Assembly: GCA_031267895.1 (NCBI GenBank)
Contig: JAIRYF010000002.1
Location: 1-57,762, forward strand
DNA from: Candidatus Methanoplasma glyptotermitis
GTDB taxonomy: Archaea; Thermoplasmatota; Thermoplasmata; Methanomassiliicoccales; Methanomethylophilaceae
Direction: 5' to 3'
DNA: 57,762 nucleotides
The position numbers and the translations under genes were made by a program. The stretch's first letter is position 1. Each line of letters begins with the position of its first letter. Below the pieces are notes generated by a model. It saw only the letters and a list, made by a program, of their open reading frames with translations. It was not told where the DNA came from and did not search any database. Shown piece by piece: positions 32,166 through 42,120 of this stretch.

Positions 32166-32975
32166 TCATCTCCCGTATCCGGAGAACATGTTCCTGAACA
32201 GGACTGCGTCCTCTTCGATCAGGGGAGATTCGCATATGAAAGTGCAGTCCTGTTTCGAATCATCCAGTACATCGGCCAGTATCCTCATGTCCGGCTCTCC
32301 CGAACTCAGGGGCAGATGAGATATCTCCCCTTTGTCTCCGTATTTTATACCGCTTATGTGAAAATGAGCTATGCTGCCGCACAGAGAAAAGAACTCATCC
32401 GTCAGCGAACTCATGTCCTCTCTGTTTTTCAGGCCGCCGCCGCTGCGGGCGTGCACATGTGCAACATCCAGCACGGGCCGTATTCCGTCGACACGGTCCA
32501 TCACACCGGAGATCTCCTTAAGCGTGCCGAACTGACTCTTTTTGCCCATCGTCTCTATTCCGAGTGTCACGCCTTTTATGTCCTCATCATCCATCTTATT
32601 TCTGCAAACAGACAGTCCTTCCGCTACAGATTCGAGTGCGGCATCCGGAGATTTTCCATAGGATGCTGCATGAATAACAACAATATATGCTCCAAGACTG
32701 TGCGCCGCGCGCACAGTATCCATAACCCACCCTACGCTTTTCTCTCTTGTTTCCGGATTGTCGGAATTGAAACTTACAAAATAGGGCGCGTGGCAGCTCA
32801 GTCTTATGTCCAGGTTCCTTGCGGATTCTCCCACTGCCTTTGCCCTTTCCCTGCTCATCCTGACACCCCTTACGAACTCAACTTCCAAAGCATCGAGTCC
32901 CAGATCCTTCGTGTATAGCAGAGAACCTTCCGGTGTCTTGCCTTTGCTTGGATATCCCGCCGGTCCAAAGCGCAT
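32166..32975 (-). CDS. Endonuclease IV-like AP endonuclease (xylose-isomerase-like TIM barrel)
   Basis: 269 residues. Metal-site positions of the endonuclease IV family are visible in order: H in LSCHAPY, H in VIHAASYG, E in GIETMGK, D/H in LDVAHVHARSGG, H in AHFHISGIK, E in FICESPL. The enzyme cuts 5' of abasic sites in base-excision repair. An AT-rich aaatattt lies about 27 nt before the ATG, indicating a leaderless mRNA. It is divergent from the 8-oxoguanine glycosylase gene, its logical upstream partner. Confidence 0.88.
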   Translation of the reverse strand: MRFGPAGYPSKGKTPEGSLLYTKDLGLDALEVEFVRGVRMSRERAKAVGESARNLDIRLSCHAPYFVSFNSDNPETREKSVGWVMDTVRAAHSLGAYIVVIHAASYGKSPDAALESVAEGLSVCRNKMDDEDIKGVTLGIETMGKKSQFGTLKEISGVMDRVDGIRPVLDVAHVHARSGGGLKNREDMSSLTDEFFSLCGSIAHFHISGIKYGDKGEISHLPLSSGEPDMRILADVLDDSKQDCTFICESPLIEEDAVLFRNMFSGYGR

Positions 32976-33078
32976 GGCACTCCAACATCCAACAAATATT
33001 TCATGGTTTTCGAACTGTTTTGCATCTCCGGGTCATTCGACAGCAAACGATTTAGTCTGATTCTGTAATGGCCCGGCC

Positions 33079-33906
33079 GTGAAAATAGATCTGGAGGTCT
33101 CGCTTGATCCTACCCTCGGATGCGGACAGGCGCACAGGTGGATAAAAAGAGACGGCGTTTGGAATGGAGTAATAGGCCGGAATGTGGTGGACCTCAGAGA
33201 GATCGGCAGCGGATTCGAGGCCGACGGGTGTTCCGACAGAGAGACGCTGCTGCAATATTTCAGAGCCGGAGACGACCTCCAGCGTATCGTGAAGGAGATC
33301 TCTGATGCCGACCCCTATATCGCATCGCTGTCTTCGTCATGTCCGGGAATGAGGATACTCAAACAGGATCCGTGGGAGTGTCTGGCTACCTACATCCTCG
33401 CGACGAATGTGAATGTGAAACGCATAGCAAAGATGGTGGAATCCGTATGTGACACATTCGGCAGCGATCTGGGGGCAAGAAGAGCATTTCCCACGCCGAA
33501 GCAGATACTGGACAAACGCTCCGAGATACAGACGTGCAGACTCGGTTACCGCGAAGGAAGATTTATAGAGCTTGCGGAAAGAGTCGAGGACGGCACTGTG
33601 GACCCGGAAGCGATGGGCAGACTTGATTACAGAGAATGTGTCGGCAGCCTCATAGAGATCAAGGGCGTCGGACCGAAGGTCGCGGACTGTGTGGCACTTT
33701 TCGGCTTCGGACATCTGGAGGCCTTCCCTGTGGATGCCAGAATATCAAAATGCCTCGCAGACATATACGGGGCGGGCGGAAACTACAGAACAATGTCCGA
33801 ATTCGGAAGAAAAAAGTTTGGACGGTACGCAGGATACGCACAGGAATTCCTGTATCACAGCCCCGTGATAAGAAGAGACGTCACGCCGCACCGGGATTCG
33901 TTTTAA
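33079..33906 (+). CDS. ogg: 8-oxoguanine DNA glycosylase (OGG1-type, HhH-GPD)
   Basis: 275 residues. The OGG1 substrate-entry motif GQAHRW is at ~17-22; the helix-hairpin-helix is IKGVGPKVADC with the catalytic Lys, followed by FGFGHLEAFPVD with the catalytic Asp. It removes 8-oxoG and has lyase activity. The start is GTG 33079. The 3' end overlaps the convergent giant Lhr gene by 26 nt. Together with endonuclease IV and Lhr this forms a repair cluster. Confidence 0.92.
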   Translation: MKIDLEVSLDPTLGCGQAHRWIKRDGVWNGVIGRNVVDLREIGSGFEADGCSDRETLLQYFRAGDDLQRIVKEISDADPYIASLSSSCPGMRILKQDPWECLATYILATNVNVKRIAKMVESVCDTFGSDLGARRAFPTPKQILDKRSEIQTCRLGYREGRFIELAERVEDGTVDPEAMGRLDYRECVGSLIEIKGVGPKVADCVALFGFGHLEAFPVDARISKCLADIYGAGGNYRTMSEFGRKKFGRYAGYAQEFLYHSPVIRRDVTPHRDSF

Positions 33907-36900
33907 GATAGAACTCCGACACATCCCAGTCCTCTTCCTCCTGGGGCTTTGTCTCCTCGATCTTGACACCCAGAGATTTGGCCGTTTCTCTCATGAATCT
34001 GTAGGCTTTGTCGCTGCCCCTGAAATCCCCGACTTTCGCCCCGGACTGAGATATCTTTCCGCTGAAACTGCCGACTATATCCGTCCCATCGAAGACAACG
34101 CATTTTGTCGCACCGCATTCCTCCTTTATCATGTCACGCAGATATGTATGGAGATTGTCCTGCGTGTTCAGCAGCAGCATCTCTTTGAACATATCGGGTT
34201 TGGCATCCGCATCCGCCTTGAGGATCCACCTCAGCGTGGGATCTCCTTCGATCAGGAATCCCTTGACAAGGATTCCTTCCTCTTCCAGGTCCGAAAGCAT
34301 CCTCCTTATTGAAGACATCCTTACTGAAATGAATTGTGCCAGACCCTCTGCGGAGAACATTCCGAAATCATTGAAATGTCTTTTCAGCACGATTTTCATC
34401 GCCTCCTCTCTGCTTATGTTTGCCTGCGGTGTAAGGTAGTAGAAAGAATCATGATCCTGATAGAGCACGGATGCTTTGGAAAGCTCGGAGATCAGTTCTG
34501 CCGTCCTTGCCTCGGAAAACGGAGAATTGGATATGATCTCTTTTCTGGATATCGGCTGCCTGCCGCCGACGAGATCCATCAGTGACTTGGCATCCCTGTC
34601 CGGGCTGTATGCCTTGGCCGCGCGGTAGACGGGTGCGAACTCTGCCGCCGTATATCCGATATACCCCGGCAGCAGCGACATTCTGACGAGACCTCCTCCG
34701 CCCAGGACCTTTTTGATCGGAATCCTCTGCGATACCCTTGTCAGAATCTCCTGGTCATTTCTTATGTATCCTCTGGATCTTACTGCCTCGTCCACGGTGC
34801 GGAATTTACGGGCTTTCGACACTCTCTGTTTCCAAAGGACATAGTTTATGTATTCCTCTCGGGACATCGTTCTGTCTGCGAAATCCCCTTTGGCATAGAA
34901 ACCATTCACGAATCTGTAACCATTGCGCATGAGACATTCTGCCTTCTCGGCATCGAGGTCTTCCGCATCTTTTCCGAGGACCTCCCTTATCCTGATCACA
35001 TCTACGCCTTTCATGCCGAAGAATTCCATCAGGCGGTCCAGTGCCAAGAGAACATCGTGCAGCATCTCCGGAGAATCTATGTCCATACTCCTCACTTCTA
35101 TGCACCCGGACATCTCCCATATTTCCAATGCACCCACAACTTTATTGCCTTTGGTTGCGGGATAGATCCACCTGTCTCCGTACCTTGCAGACAGCTCTGC
35201 CCATTTCGAACCCAGATCCGGATCGTACAGCGATCTTATTGTAATCTGCTCTTTCCTGTTTCTCACTCTGGTTATATTCGGTATCTCTTCAGGCATAACG
35301 TACATCCGGCTCTGCCCGTTTCCGACAAATATCGTCTCCGCACCCACCGATGCCGCGAATCCGTCCGCTTCCTCGGCCGTGATGCCTATAAGGAAACGCA
35401 GGGCCTGTGCGGGTATCGGACCGTACGAGCGTATGCAGTCGCGCACGAGATCTTCTGTCGGGTCCCTTTCCGGTTTCGCCGGATGATACGGTTTGTATGT
35501 GTTCTCGGTGCCCCAGTCCTCCCTGTCGTTGAATGCACGGATGACCATAAGCGAACGGTCCAGCCTCTGTATCGATTCTTTCACTTCCGATTTATCTTTG
35601 CCGGTCGCCGCGACCAGCTGCCTCATCGTCGCATGTCCCATTCCTTCAAGGACGGAAAGGAGTTCGGCATCGGACTCCGTCATCTCCGACGGCCTCAGGC
35701 TCGCGAGTCTGTCGCCGTCTCCGGCCAGAACATATCTTACTTTGCCGCGGACGAATCTTCCCAGGAGAATCCTCTCGGATTCCCTCATTCTGTACCACTC
35801 ATCCAAACTGAAGTTTTCCACCCTGCTGAATACATCGATTTCGCTTCCCGCGGAGCCATAGAATTTAAAATAATCTTCAATGGTGTCGAATCGTTCGCCC
35901 TTCGTCCTTCTGTACTCCTCGACCGTATCGAAATCATATATATTTTCTTTGCCCGCTCTGAGCCTCATGCGATCCAGCATTTTCATATACTGCGGACTCT
36001 GCGATATCAGGAACTGTCCCCTGACGACCTCTTCGCTGTTAGTCAGGGAGTCCAGCGCACCCTGGGCTTCCTCCTCGGTTACCGAGAGTGCAAATGCCGT
36101 CTCCGGAACCGTGGCAGGAGCAAAGCAGTTCAGGTACCTGAACACAACCTCGTCCAGACACTTATTCCTGTCAAGTTTCGGATAATCGGATACAGAAAAA
36201 TACCACTTGTTGTTGGCGGTTATATCGGACCTTGTGACAAGATACATCGATTCCAGTTTTCTCATAGATCTGAATGTCACGTCCTCGCTTATGTTCAGAG
36301 CCGAGGTTATGTCGCTGAGAGCCGTCTTTCCCCCGACTGTCTCAAGGACTTTTTTATCGGTTTCGCTGAGTTCGCGCTCCTTTGCCGTCGCCGCCGCGTA
36401 TATCGGTATCTCGCTCTTGGCCATAATGTGCGGTTCATCCATGAATACCGTCCCGACGGAACCCTCTTTGAGCAGTTCCCGTATCCAGTCGTCGACTGTT
36501 CTTTTATCCGCATCGCAGTACGGATAAATGCTGCGCCCCCTTTCCCTTATCGCCTGGAGCGGTCCGGTCCTCATAAGCAGGGGGACTATGTCATTCTTGG
36601 AAGAGATACGGCCTATCTTCTGCCTAAAGTACGGTATTACCTGATTCTCATCGAATTCGAATTCTTTGACGGAATCCCCCAGTGCTCTGTAAAGGACTTT
36701 TCTGTGCAGTTCCTTGAGCAGTTCGGATCTGTCTTCCATCAGGACTATGTCCGAAAACCCGGAAAGTATTATGGAGTGCGCAAAGGGGGAAGGTGTGCCG
36801 CTGAAGCTGTATATTTTTACTCCCATCTTCCCGTTTTCGATCATTTCAAGAATTTCGACGGCATTTTTTATGTCCATATCGTCTTCAAGGACTTCACGGT

Positions 36901-39253
36901 AAGTCTCTTCGATCACCGGTACATTCTCCATACCTCCGAGAGTATCCAACAGATAGGATGACCTGACCTGCTGTCTGTTCACCGATATCGGGCGGCCGAG
37001 ATAATTCCTCAGTATCATGAAACTGCGTGCGGCCGTGTGTCTGAATCTCAGTTTGAATATCTCCGAGTCCTTTATCGCTTTTCTGAGCACGGCATCCAGT
37101 TCTCTCGATGCCAAAAGCCCCGGTATCTGTTCCAGGTCAATCTTTCGGGAGGTTCCGATCATAAAGTTATCATCGGACATCGTGACGGAAACATTGGAAC
37201 CCGTAATGTTTGACAGCCTGTATGCATAGCCTCTCGAAAGAGCATCGTTGACCCTCCTCCCGAAGGGGAAATGGAAAATAATTCTCTGATTTCCGGACGG
37301 GTCTATGTACTCTTCGATTGCGAGTCTGTCCGAATCCGGTATTGCTCCCGTTACAGCCTTCTGTTCCCTAAAGTACGATACCAGGCTCCTTGCGGACCCT
37401 TCGTCGATATCGAATTCCCGGCCGAGTCTGGGTACCAGATCTTCCGAGTCATCTTCAAGTGCATACGACATCTCTTTCCTGAACTCGGCGATATCCATCG
37501 AGAGATCGAAACTCCTGGGAAGCATCTCTCCGGCCCACGACGGGACGGTCGGTTTCCTTCCAGTCGCCTCCTTGACATGCGCGACCATTCCTTTGGATCT
37601 TACAAACTCAAGCGACCTTCCTCCGAGCACGAACACGTCCCTCGGGGCAAGTCTCTCTACAAACTTCTCTGAAAGCTCGCCTGCTGTGGTGCCGTGGTTG
37701 GTCACCACCCGGTAGTTCGCCTCTTCCGGGATCGTGCCGAGGTTCATGAGATAAATCATTCTGGCACCTTTCTTTTTACCGAATTGGTTCTCTTCCTCGT
37801 CATACCATATCTTGGAATAGACACCTTCGTGTTCATCTTTGCTTCCGAGGTACCTGAGGACATTGATGAAACTGCTCCTGCTGAGTCTTCTGTAACAATA
37901 TGATCCTTTTACCAGGCTGTATGCGGCCTCTTCATCCCATCTTTGATCCAGACTCATGCCGACGACTGCCTGAGAAAGGACATCCAGACAATTCTCCGGT
38001 ATGCCCACTCTGTCGATATCTCCTCTGTGTGCCGCACGGCACATCACTGCGCACTCGACGAGATCGTCCGGATCGAATACGATGAGCCTCCCCTTTGCGA
38101 CTTTGCCGAAACTGTGTCCGCTTCTTCCTATTCTCTGCAATCCCTTTGCGACGGATTTCGGAGAACCTATCTGACACACCAGATCGACAGAACCTATATC
38201 TATCCCCAATTCGAGAGATGTTGACGATACCACGCATCTTATCTCTCCTCTTTTGAGACGCTCCTCCACATCAAGTCTCGTGTCTCTTCCGAGAGAGCTG
38301 TGGTGGACCTCCACATTTTCCAGCCCTCTCTCTTTCAGTTTGTACACGACACTTTCGGCACCTGATCTCGTGTTCGTGAAGACGAGCGTAGTCTCGTGCT
38401 GATCGACCAGCTCTTTCAGAGTATCATACATCATGGAGTTCACGATATCCGACGACAGGGCGGTCATGTCATCGGTCGGACATATCACTTTGAGATCCAG
38501 CTCCTTTTTGGAATCTGATTCTATCAGCACCACATCCCTCGGCTCCCCGTCCGGTCCGCAGCCGACGAGATATCCGGCTATCGCATCTATCGGTGCCAGA
38601 GTGGCCGAAAGTCCTATCCTGGTAAAGTCTGTATCGCAATGATCTTTGAGACGTTCGAGTGTGAGTGACAGGAAGGCTCCTCTTTTGGAATCGCATATGT
38701 CATGTATTTCGTCGAGTATCACCCATTCGACATTTTTCAGATTCTCCTTGAACTTCGGGGCGGCCAGCATAAGGGCCAGAGATTCCGGTGTCGTGATCAG
38801 TATATGAGGCGGATGTCTCACCATCTTTTGTCTTTCGTTCTGCGGAGTATCTCCGGACCTCACCGCCACTTTGATATCCGGTATGTTCATCCCGCGCGCG
38901 GCCGCGACCTCTTTCATCTCTGTCAGCGGCGTGTTCAGGTTCCTGTTGATATCATTGGCAAGTGCCTTCAGCGGGGAGACATAAATACAGTATATTCTTT
39001 CCTCAAGTTTTCCTTCAGAAGCATACTTGGTGAGTTCGTTGATTATGCTGGTAAAAGCGGTGAGTGTCTTGCCGGAACCTGTGGGGGATGATACCAGCAC
39101 ATTTTTCCTCCTGTGTATAACTGGTATGGCTTTGGCCTGCGGTTCGGTCAGTTCGCCGAACCGTTCGTTGAACCATTCGGAAATGAGCGGTTCCATCAGG
39201 CTCATAACCTCTTCTTTTGAATATGTCTTGTTGGCTCTTTCCAACGGCCTCAC
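33881..39253 (-). CDS. lhr: Giant Lhr helicase with bacterial-style C-terminal extension
   Basis: 1790 residues, about twice a normal archaeal Lhr. Helicase core: Q-type TEPQAKAIPVI, Walker A SSPTGSGKT, DEIH (VILDEIHDICDSKRGAF), SAT (GLSATLAP), motif VI (QRIGRSGHSFG). Residues ~900-1790 carry a series of winged helices (e.g. TDKKVLETVGGKTALSDITS; FNDFGMFSAEGLAQFISVRM) and a final beta-rich segment (CVVFDGTDIVGSFSG). This resembles the Lhr-CTD of bacteria, which contains AlkZ/HTH_42-like modules. GTG 39253 or ATG 39205 (MSLMEPL) could be the start. Confidence 0.92.
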   Translation of the reverse strand: MRPLERANKTYSKEEVMSLMEPLISEWFNERFGELTEPQAKAIPVIHRRKNVLVSSPTGSGKTLTAFTSIINELTKYASEGKLEERIYCIYVSPLKALANDINRNLNTPLTEMKEVAAARGMNIPDIKVAVRSGDTPQNERQKMVRHPPHILITTPESLALMLAAPKFKENLKNVEWVILDEIHDICDSKRGAFLSLTLERLKDHCDTDFTRIGLSATLAPIDAIAGYLVGCGPDGEPRDVVLIESDSKKELDLKVICPTDDMTALSSDIVNSMMYDTLKELVDQHETTLVFTNTRSGAESVVYKLKERGLENVEVHHSSLGRDTRLDVEERLKRGEIRCVVSSTSLELGIDIGSVDLVCQIGSPKSVAKGLQRIGRSGHSFGKVAKGRLIVFDPDDLVECAVMCRAAHRGDIDRVGIPENCLDVLSQAVVGMSLDQRWDEEAAYSLVKGSYCYRRLSRSSFINVLRYLGSKDEHEGVYSKIWYDEEENQFGKKKGARMIYLMNLGTIPEEANYRVVTNHGTTAGELSEKFVERLAPRDVFVLGGRSLEFVRSKGMVAHVKEATGRKPTVPSWAGEMLPRSFDLSMDIAEFRKEMSYALEDDSEDLVPRLGREFDIDEGSARSLVSYFREQKAVTGAIPDSDRLAIEEYIDPSGNQRIIFHFPFGRRVNDALSRGYAYRLSNITGSNVSVTMSDDNFMIGTSRKIDLEQIPGLLASRELDAVLRKAIKDSEIFKLRFRHTAARSFMILRNYLGRPISVNRQQVRSSYLLDTLGGMENVPVIEETYREVLEDDMDIKNAVEILEMIENGKMGVKIYSFSGTPSPFAHSIILSGFSDIVLMEDRSELLKELHRKVLYRALGDSVKEFEFDENQVIPYFRQKIGRISSKNDIVPLLMRTGPLQAIRERGRSIYPYCDADKRTVDDWIRELLKEGSVGTVFMDEPHIMAKSEIPIYAAATAKERELSETDKKVLETVGGKTALSDITSALNISEDVTFRSMRKLESMYLVTRSDITANNKWYFSVSDYPKLDRNKCLDEVVFRYLNCFAPATVPETAFALSVTEEEAQGALDSLTNSEEVVRGQFLISQSPQYMKMLDRMRLRAGKENIYDFDTVEEYRRTKGERFDTIEDYFKFYGSAGSEIDVFSRVENFSLDEWYRMRESERILLGRFVRGKVRYVLAGDGDRLASLRPSEMTESDAELLSVLEGMGHATMRQLVAATGKDKSEVKESIQRLDRSLMVIRAFNDREDWGTENTYKPYHPAKPERDPTEDLVRDCIRSYGPIPAQALRFLIGITAEEADGFAASVGAETIFVGNGQSRMYVMPEEIPNITRVRNRKEQITIRSLYDPDLGSKWAELSARYGDRWIYPATKGNKVVGALEIWEMSGCIEVRSMDIDSPEMLHDVLLALDRLMEFFGMKGVDVIRIREVLGKDAEDLDAEKAECLMRNGYRFVNGFYAKGDFADRTMSREEYINYVLWKQRVSKARKFRTVDEAVRSRGYIRNDQEILTRVSQRIPIKKVLGGGGLVRMSLLPGYIGYTAAEFAPVYRAAKAYSPDRDAKSLMDLVGGRQPISRKEIISNSPFSEARTAELISELSKASVLYQDHDSFYYLTPQANISREEAMKIVLKRHFNDFGMFSAEGLAQFISVRMSSIRRMLSDLEEEGILVKGFLIEGDPTLRWILKADADAKPDMFKEMLLLNTQDNLHTYLRDMIKEECGATKCVVFDGTDIVGSFSGKISQSGAKVGDFRGSDKAYRFMRETAKSLGVKIEETKPQEEEDWDVSEFYLKTNPGAA

Positions 39254-39739
39254 CTTGAATCCTTTGCAGTTAGAACCAAGTGATATTTAGATTATTGTAC
39301 AGTAAGCCCGAGAAATCACGATTCCCTATGGTTTAGTTACACTTTGTTCAGTGTATATGTTCATAATGACGGCGGAATTCTGAAAACATGCAGAACTGTC
39401 TCCCATACCGCATATACACAGCCGGGAGAAGAAGCGGGAATCCACACGGCAAAATCAATCCGACGGGATGTACATGAACCGACCGATAACGGATTCCGTG
39501 TCTCCCGCCGTGGACTCTGGTGAAACCATCATATTTTCACTCCGAACTCAAATATCCTTCATGATATTGTATTACATGTGAAACGAATCATATCAGAGGA
39601 CACAGGGAGATATACCGTTCAGATGTATCTCCCATAATATCCGGAGACTAACACGGACAGAGAGTATTTGCTTTGAGGATGGTTTCACCAGAGTCCCGCC
39701 GTGAAAAGATATTAAATGAAGTATGTCCATTGAAAGCCG
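39254..39739. other. Intergenic region holding a MITE-like insertion
   Basis: 486 bp without a gene. It holds the 183-bp inverted-repeat element at 39513-39695, listed separately. A TATA-like agatattaaat lies at 39707-39717, about 28 nt before the ATG of the secreted protein, just outside the element. Confidence 0.6.
39513..39695. mobile_element. 183-bp MITE-like element with 18-bp perfect inverted ends and 8-bp target duplication
   Basis: The ends gactctggtgaaaccatc (39513-39530) and gatggtttcaccagagtc (39678-39695) are exact reverse complements. The element is flanked on both sides by ccgccgtg (39505-39512 and 39696-39703), a direct repeat of the size several IS families leave on insertion. 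It has no coding capacity and an internal hairpin (gggagata...tatctccc, about 39606-39635). This structure fits a non-autonomous transposon; the parent IS is not in the window. Confidence 0.75.
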
Positions 39740-40597
39740 ATGAAGGGCAAGATTCTGCTGGCGGTAATCATGGTCGCGCTGTTGGTATCGGCATTGCCGA
39801 TTGACCGGACAGATGCGGAAGTAACCGCTCCCAACTACCTCATAGAAGGATATGTGGCGGAGGGAGGAAGTATCGGAAAGATACCCATGGGCGACGTTAC
39901 CGTCCGGATTAAGGATATGCAGGGCACGGTATTTGAAGGAAAAACCGACAGAGACGGACGGTTCAGCATAGAAGTTCCGGCGAATGCCGGCCTGTCTATA
40001 GCATTCACGGCCTTCGGATACACGATAATCTCCTGTCCGAACACATCAACCCAAGAGGGGTCCGAATACCTGACCCTTGATCTTACTGCTGCCGCATACA
40101 ACAGTGCGACCCGCACATATACGATAACGTCGCCGACCAGCGGGATGCAGTGCGCTATAATGGCCGCATCCAGCGGAGTTGTCAAAGGTACAGTCTATTT
40201 CGGTACAGAATCCATAAAAGATGTAACTGTGACACTGACTCCGATCAACGGAGAGGGTGTGCACGAGAGGAACACAGATGAACGCGGATATTATGAGATA
40301 ATATGCCCGACCGGCACATATATGCTCACTGCCGGCGGAAAGGGATTCAACGACAGCAGCGAAATGATTGTGAATGTCACAAGCAGTCCGTCCACCGCAA
40401 ATATCACAATGGAGAAAAGCGAGCTGAAAAAATACCTCGGCCTGGATATGGCCCACCTGCTGATGCTTGTCGGAGTTATCATCGGTATCCTTTTGGCTGC
40501 CGCAGCCTGGCTGCTGGGCAAACGCATGAAAGGACCCAACCGTCTGGAGATATTCGACGACAGCTCGGAGGAAGACGAAGATGTCAGATATCCCTGA
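39740..40597 (+). CDS. Secreted, membrane-anchored protein with two carboxypeptidase-regulatory-like domains
   Basis: 285 residues. Signal peptide at ~1-26 (ILLAVIMVALLVSALP then DRTDA). Beta-sandwich modules at ~33-105 (VTVRIKDMQGTVFEGKTDRD, GRFSIEVPANAG) and ~145-220 (VKGTVYFGTESIKDVTVTL, DERGYYEIICPTG). A membrane helix at ~240-262 is followed by a short basic-acidic cytoplasmic tail. Probably a cell-surface protein; no binding partner is evident. Its 3' end overlaps the convergent fumarase gene by 14 nt. Confidence 0.85.
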   Translation: MKGKILLAVIMVALLVSALPIDRTDAEVTAPNYLIEGYVAEGGSIGKIPMGDVTVRIKDMQGTVFEGKTDRDGRFSIEVPANAGLSIAFTAFGYTIISCPNTSTQEGSEYLTLDLTAAAYNSATRTYTITSPTSGMQCAIMAASSGVVKGTVYFGTESIKDVTVTLTPINGEGVHERNTDERGYYEIICPTGTYMLTAGGKGFNDSSEMIVNVTSSPSTANITMEKSELKKYLGLDMAHLLMLVGVIIGILLAAAAWLLGKRMKGPNRLEIFDDSSEEDEDVRYP

Positions 40598-41156
40598 CCA
40601 ATCTTGACCTCACATTCTCGTATAGGCTGTTTCCGTCCGAGTCCATAGCAACAGTCAGCGGCCCCAGCCTGTCCGTTTCGAATCTCCACATGGCCTCTGC
40701 CATTCCGAGGTCGGACCACTCCGGCCCCCGTATGGCGACTATGGACTCCGCAAGAGATACTGCAGTGCCGCCTACTGCCGCAAGATACACACAGCCCGTC
40801 TCCGACATCGCTTTTCCGACCTCTGCCGACATCCCTCCCTTTCCGATTATCGCCCGGATCCTGAATCTCCTGATCATTTCCGGTTCCAGTGAATTCATCC
40901 TTGCACTCGTGGTCGGACCGGCGGCGATTGCCTTCCATCCGCTGCCTTCGCTGACAACTATCGGTCCGCAGTGGTAAAGCACGGATTCTTCGATCCCCTC
41001 AGGTACCGGCCCGCCTGACTCGGCACTCTCAACGGCTCTGGCGTGCATCTCATCCCTTCCTGTGATTACGTCTCCGGTCAGATACACCGTGTCTCCCAGC
41101 TTCAGTCCTCTTACGGTCTCTTCGCTTACCGGTGTTCTCAGTTCGGTCACGGTCAC
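40584..41156 (-). CDS. fumB: Fumarate hydratase, class I, beta subunit
   Basis: 190 residues, matching the C-terminal domain of class I (iron-sulfur) fumarases and tartrate dehydratases: LRTPVSEETVRGLKLGDTVY, ITGRDEMHARAVE, YHCGPIV, GPTTSARMNSLEP, GKGGMS. It works with the alpha subunit encoded just upstream (ATGA overlap) to interconvert fumarate and malate. In hydrogen-dependent methanogens this usually serves biosynthesis in an incomplete TCA pathway. Confidence 0.94.
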   Translation of the reverse strand: MTVTELRTPVSEETVRGLKLGDTVYLTGDVITGRDEMHARAVESAESGGPVPEGIEESVLYHCGPIVVSEGSGWKAIAAGPTTSARMNSLEPEMIRRFRIRAIIGKGGMSAEVGKAMSETGCVYLAAVGGTAVSLAESIVAIRGPEWSDLGMAEAMWRFETDRLGPLTVAMDSDGNSLYENVRSRLVRDI

Positions 41157-42016
41157 GCCCCCTGCCTGTATTCCACACTGCTGTCGGTTATGCGCGCAAC
41201 AGCCCTTCTTGTGGCCCAGCAGCCGATATTGACTGCCACCGGAAGACTTGCAGTATGACAGTACGCGGTCCTGACCTTCACCCCGAGCACGGTTGTCGAT
41301 CCCCCCAGCCCCATGGGGCCGAGCCCGCTGCTGTTGATCTTCACGAACAGGTCTTCTTCCAGCTCTCTAAGGATTGGATCGCCGTTCTCGGAATCCAGCG
41401 GAAACATAAGAGCCTCTTTTGCCATCGCCGCACATCCATCGGCGGTGCCTCCTATGCCAACCCCCACTATACTGGGCGGGCAGGGTCTGCCTCCGGCATC
41501 GAGAACAGATTCTACGACGAATCTTTTAACCCCTTCGATCCCGTCCGAAGGGTTCAGCATGGCAAGCCGGGTCATGTTTTCGGAACCCGCTCCTTTTATC
41601 AGCACACCTATCTCGGTGAACTGGTCATCCATCGGAAGATAGTGGATTATGGGCATACCCTTCCCGAGATTGTCTCCCGGATTCTTCCTCGTCAGGGGGT
41701 CCACGGTATTGGGTCTCAGCGGCACGGTCTCGGTTGCCCTTTTCAGCCCCTTGCTTATTTCCGCACCGACGGAGCCGTCGAATCTGCCTTTCACATAGAA
41801 TATGGGTATGCCGGTATCTTGGCACATCGGTCTGCCGAGAGTTTCCGCTTTCTTTACATTATCCATTATTGCACCCAGCTGCGTCCGGGCCGTCGGATCC
41901 GTTTCCCATCCGGCGGCGGCCTCCAGTGCCCATCCTATATCTTCCGGGAGTTTTGTGTTGGCCGCTTTCAAAAGATTGACCACTATCTGGTCAACAGATT
42001 CCGGCAGTTTTATCAT
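41153..42016 (-). CDS. fumA: Fumarate hydratase, class I, alpha subunit
   Basis: 287 residues, the Fe-S-binding N-terminal half of class I fumarases. Cysteines expected to hold the [4Fe-4S] cluster are in RPMCQDTGIP, IGGTADGCAAMAK and VNIGCWATRR; substrate segments are PLRPNTVDPLTRKN and KINSSGLGPMGLGG. The ATG has a TATA-like tttttatc about 27 nt upstream. Two-gene operon with the beta subunit. Confidence 0.95.
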   Translation of the reverse strand: MIKLPESVDQIVVNLLKAANTKLPEDIGWALEAAAGWETDPTARTQLGAIMDNVKKAETLGRPMCQDTGIPIFYVKGRFDGSVGAEISKGLKRATETVPLRPNTVDPLTRKNPGDNLGKGMPIIHYLPMDDQFTEIGVLIKGAGSENMTRLAMLNPSDGIEGVKRFVVESVLDAGGRPCPPSIVGVGIGGTADGCAAMAKEALMFPLDSENGDPILRELEEDLFVKINSSGLGPMGLGGSTTVLGVKVRTAYCHTASLPVAVNIGCWATRRAVARITDSSVEYRQGA

Positions 42017-42120
42017 ATCCCTTTATCACCGTTTCCGATAAAAAGATACACTTAAAACAAAACCGATCTAAACGTCTTATCCCGTGCTCGGATGCATTAT
42101 GCGGGCGGCAATATCGTGCA

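Noticed and set aside
35057-36961. 634-codon plus-strand open frame
   Set aside because: Antisense to the giant Lhr gene, which is continuous and family-like throughout.
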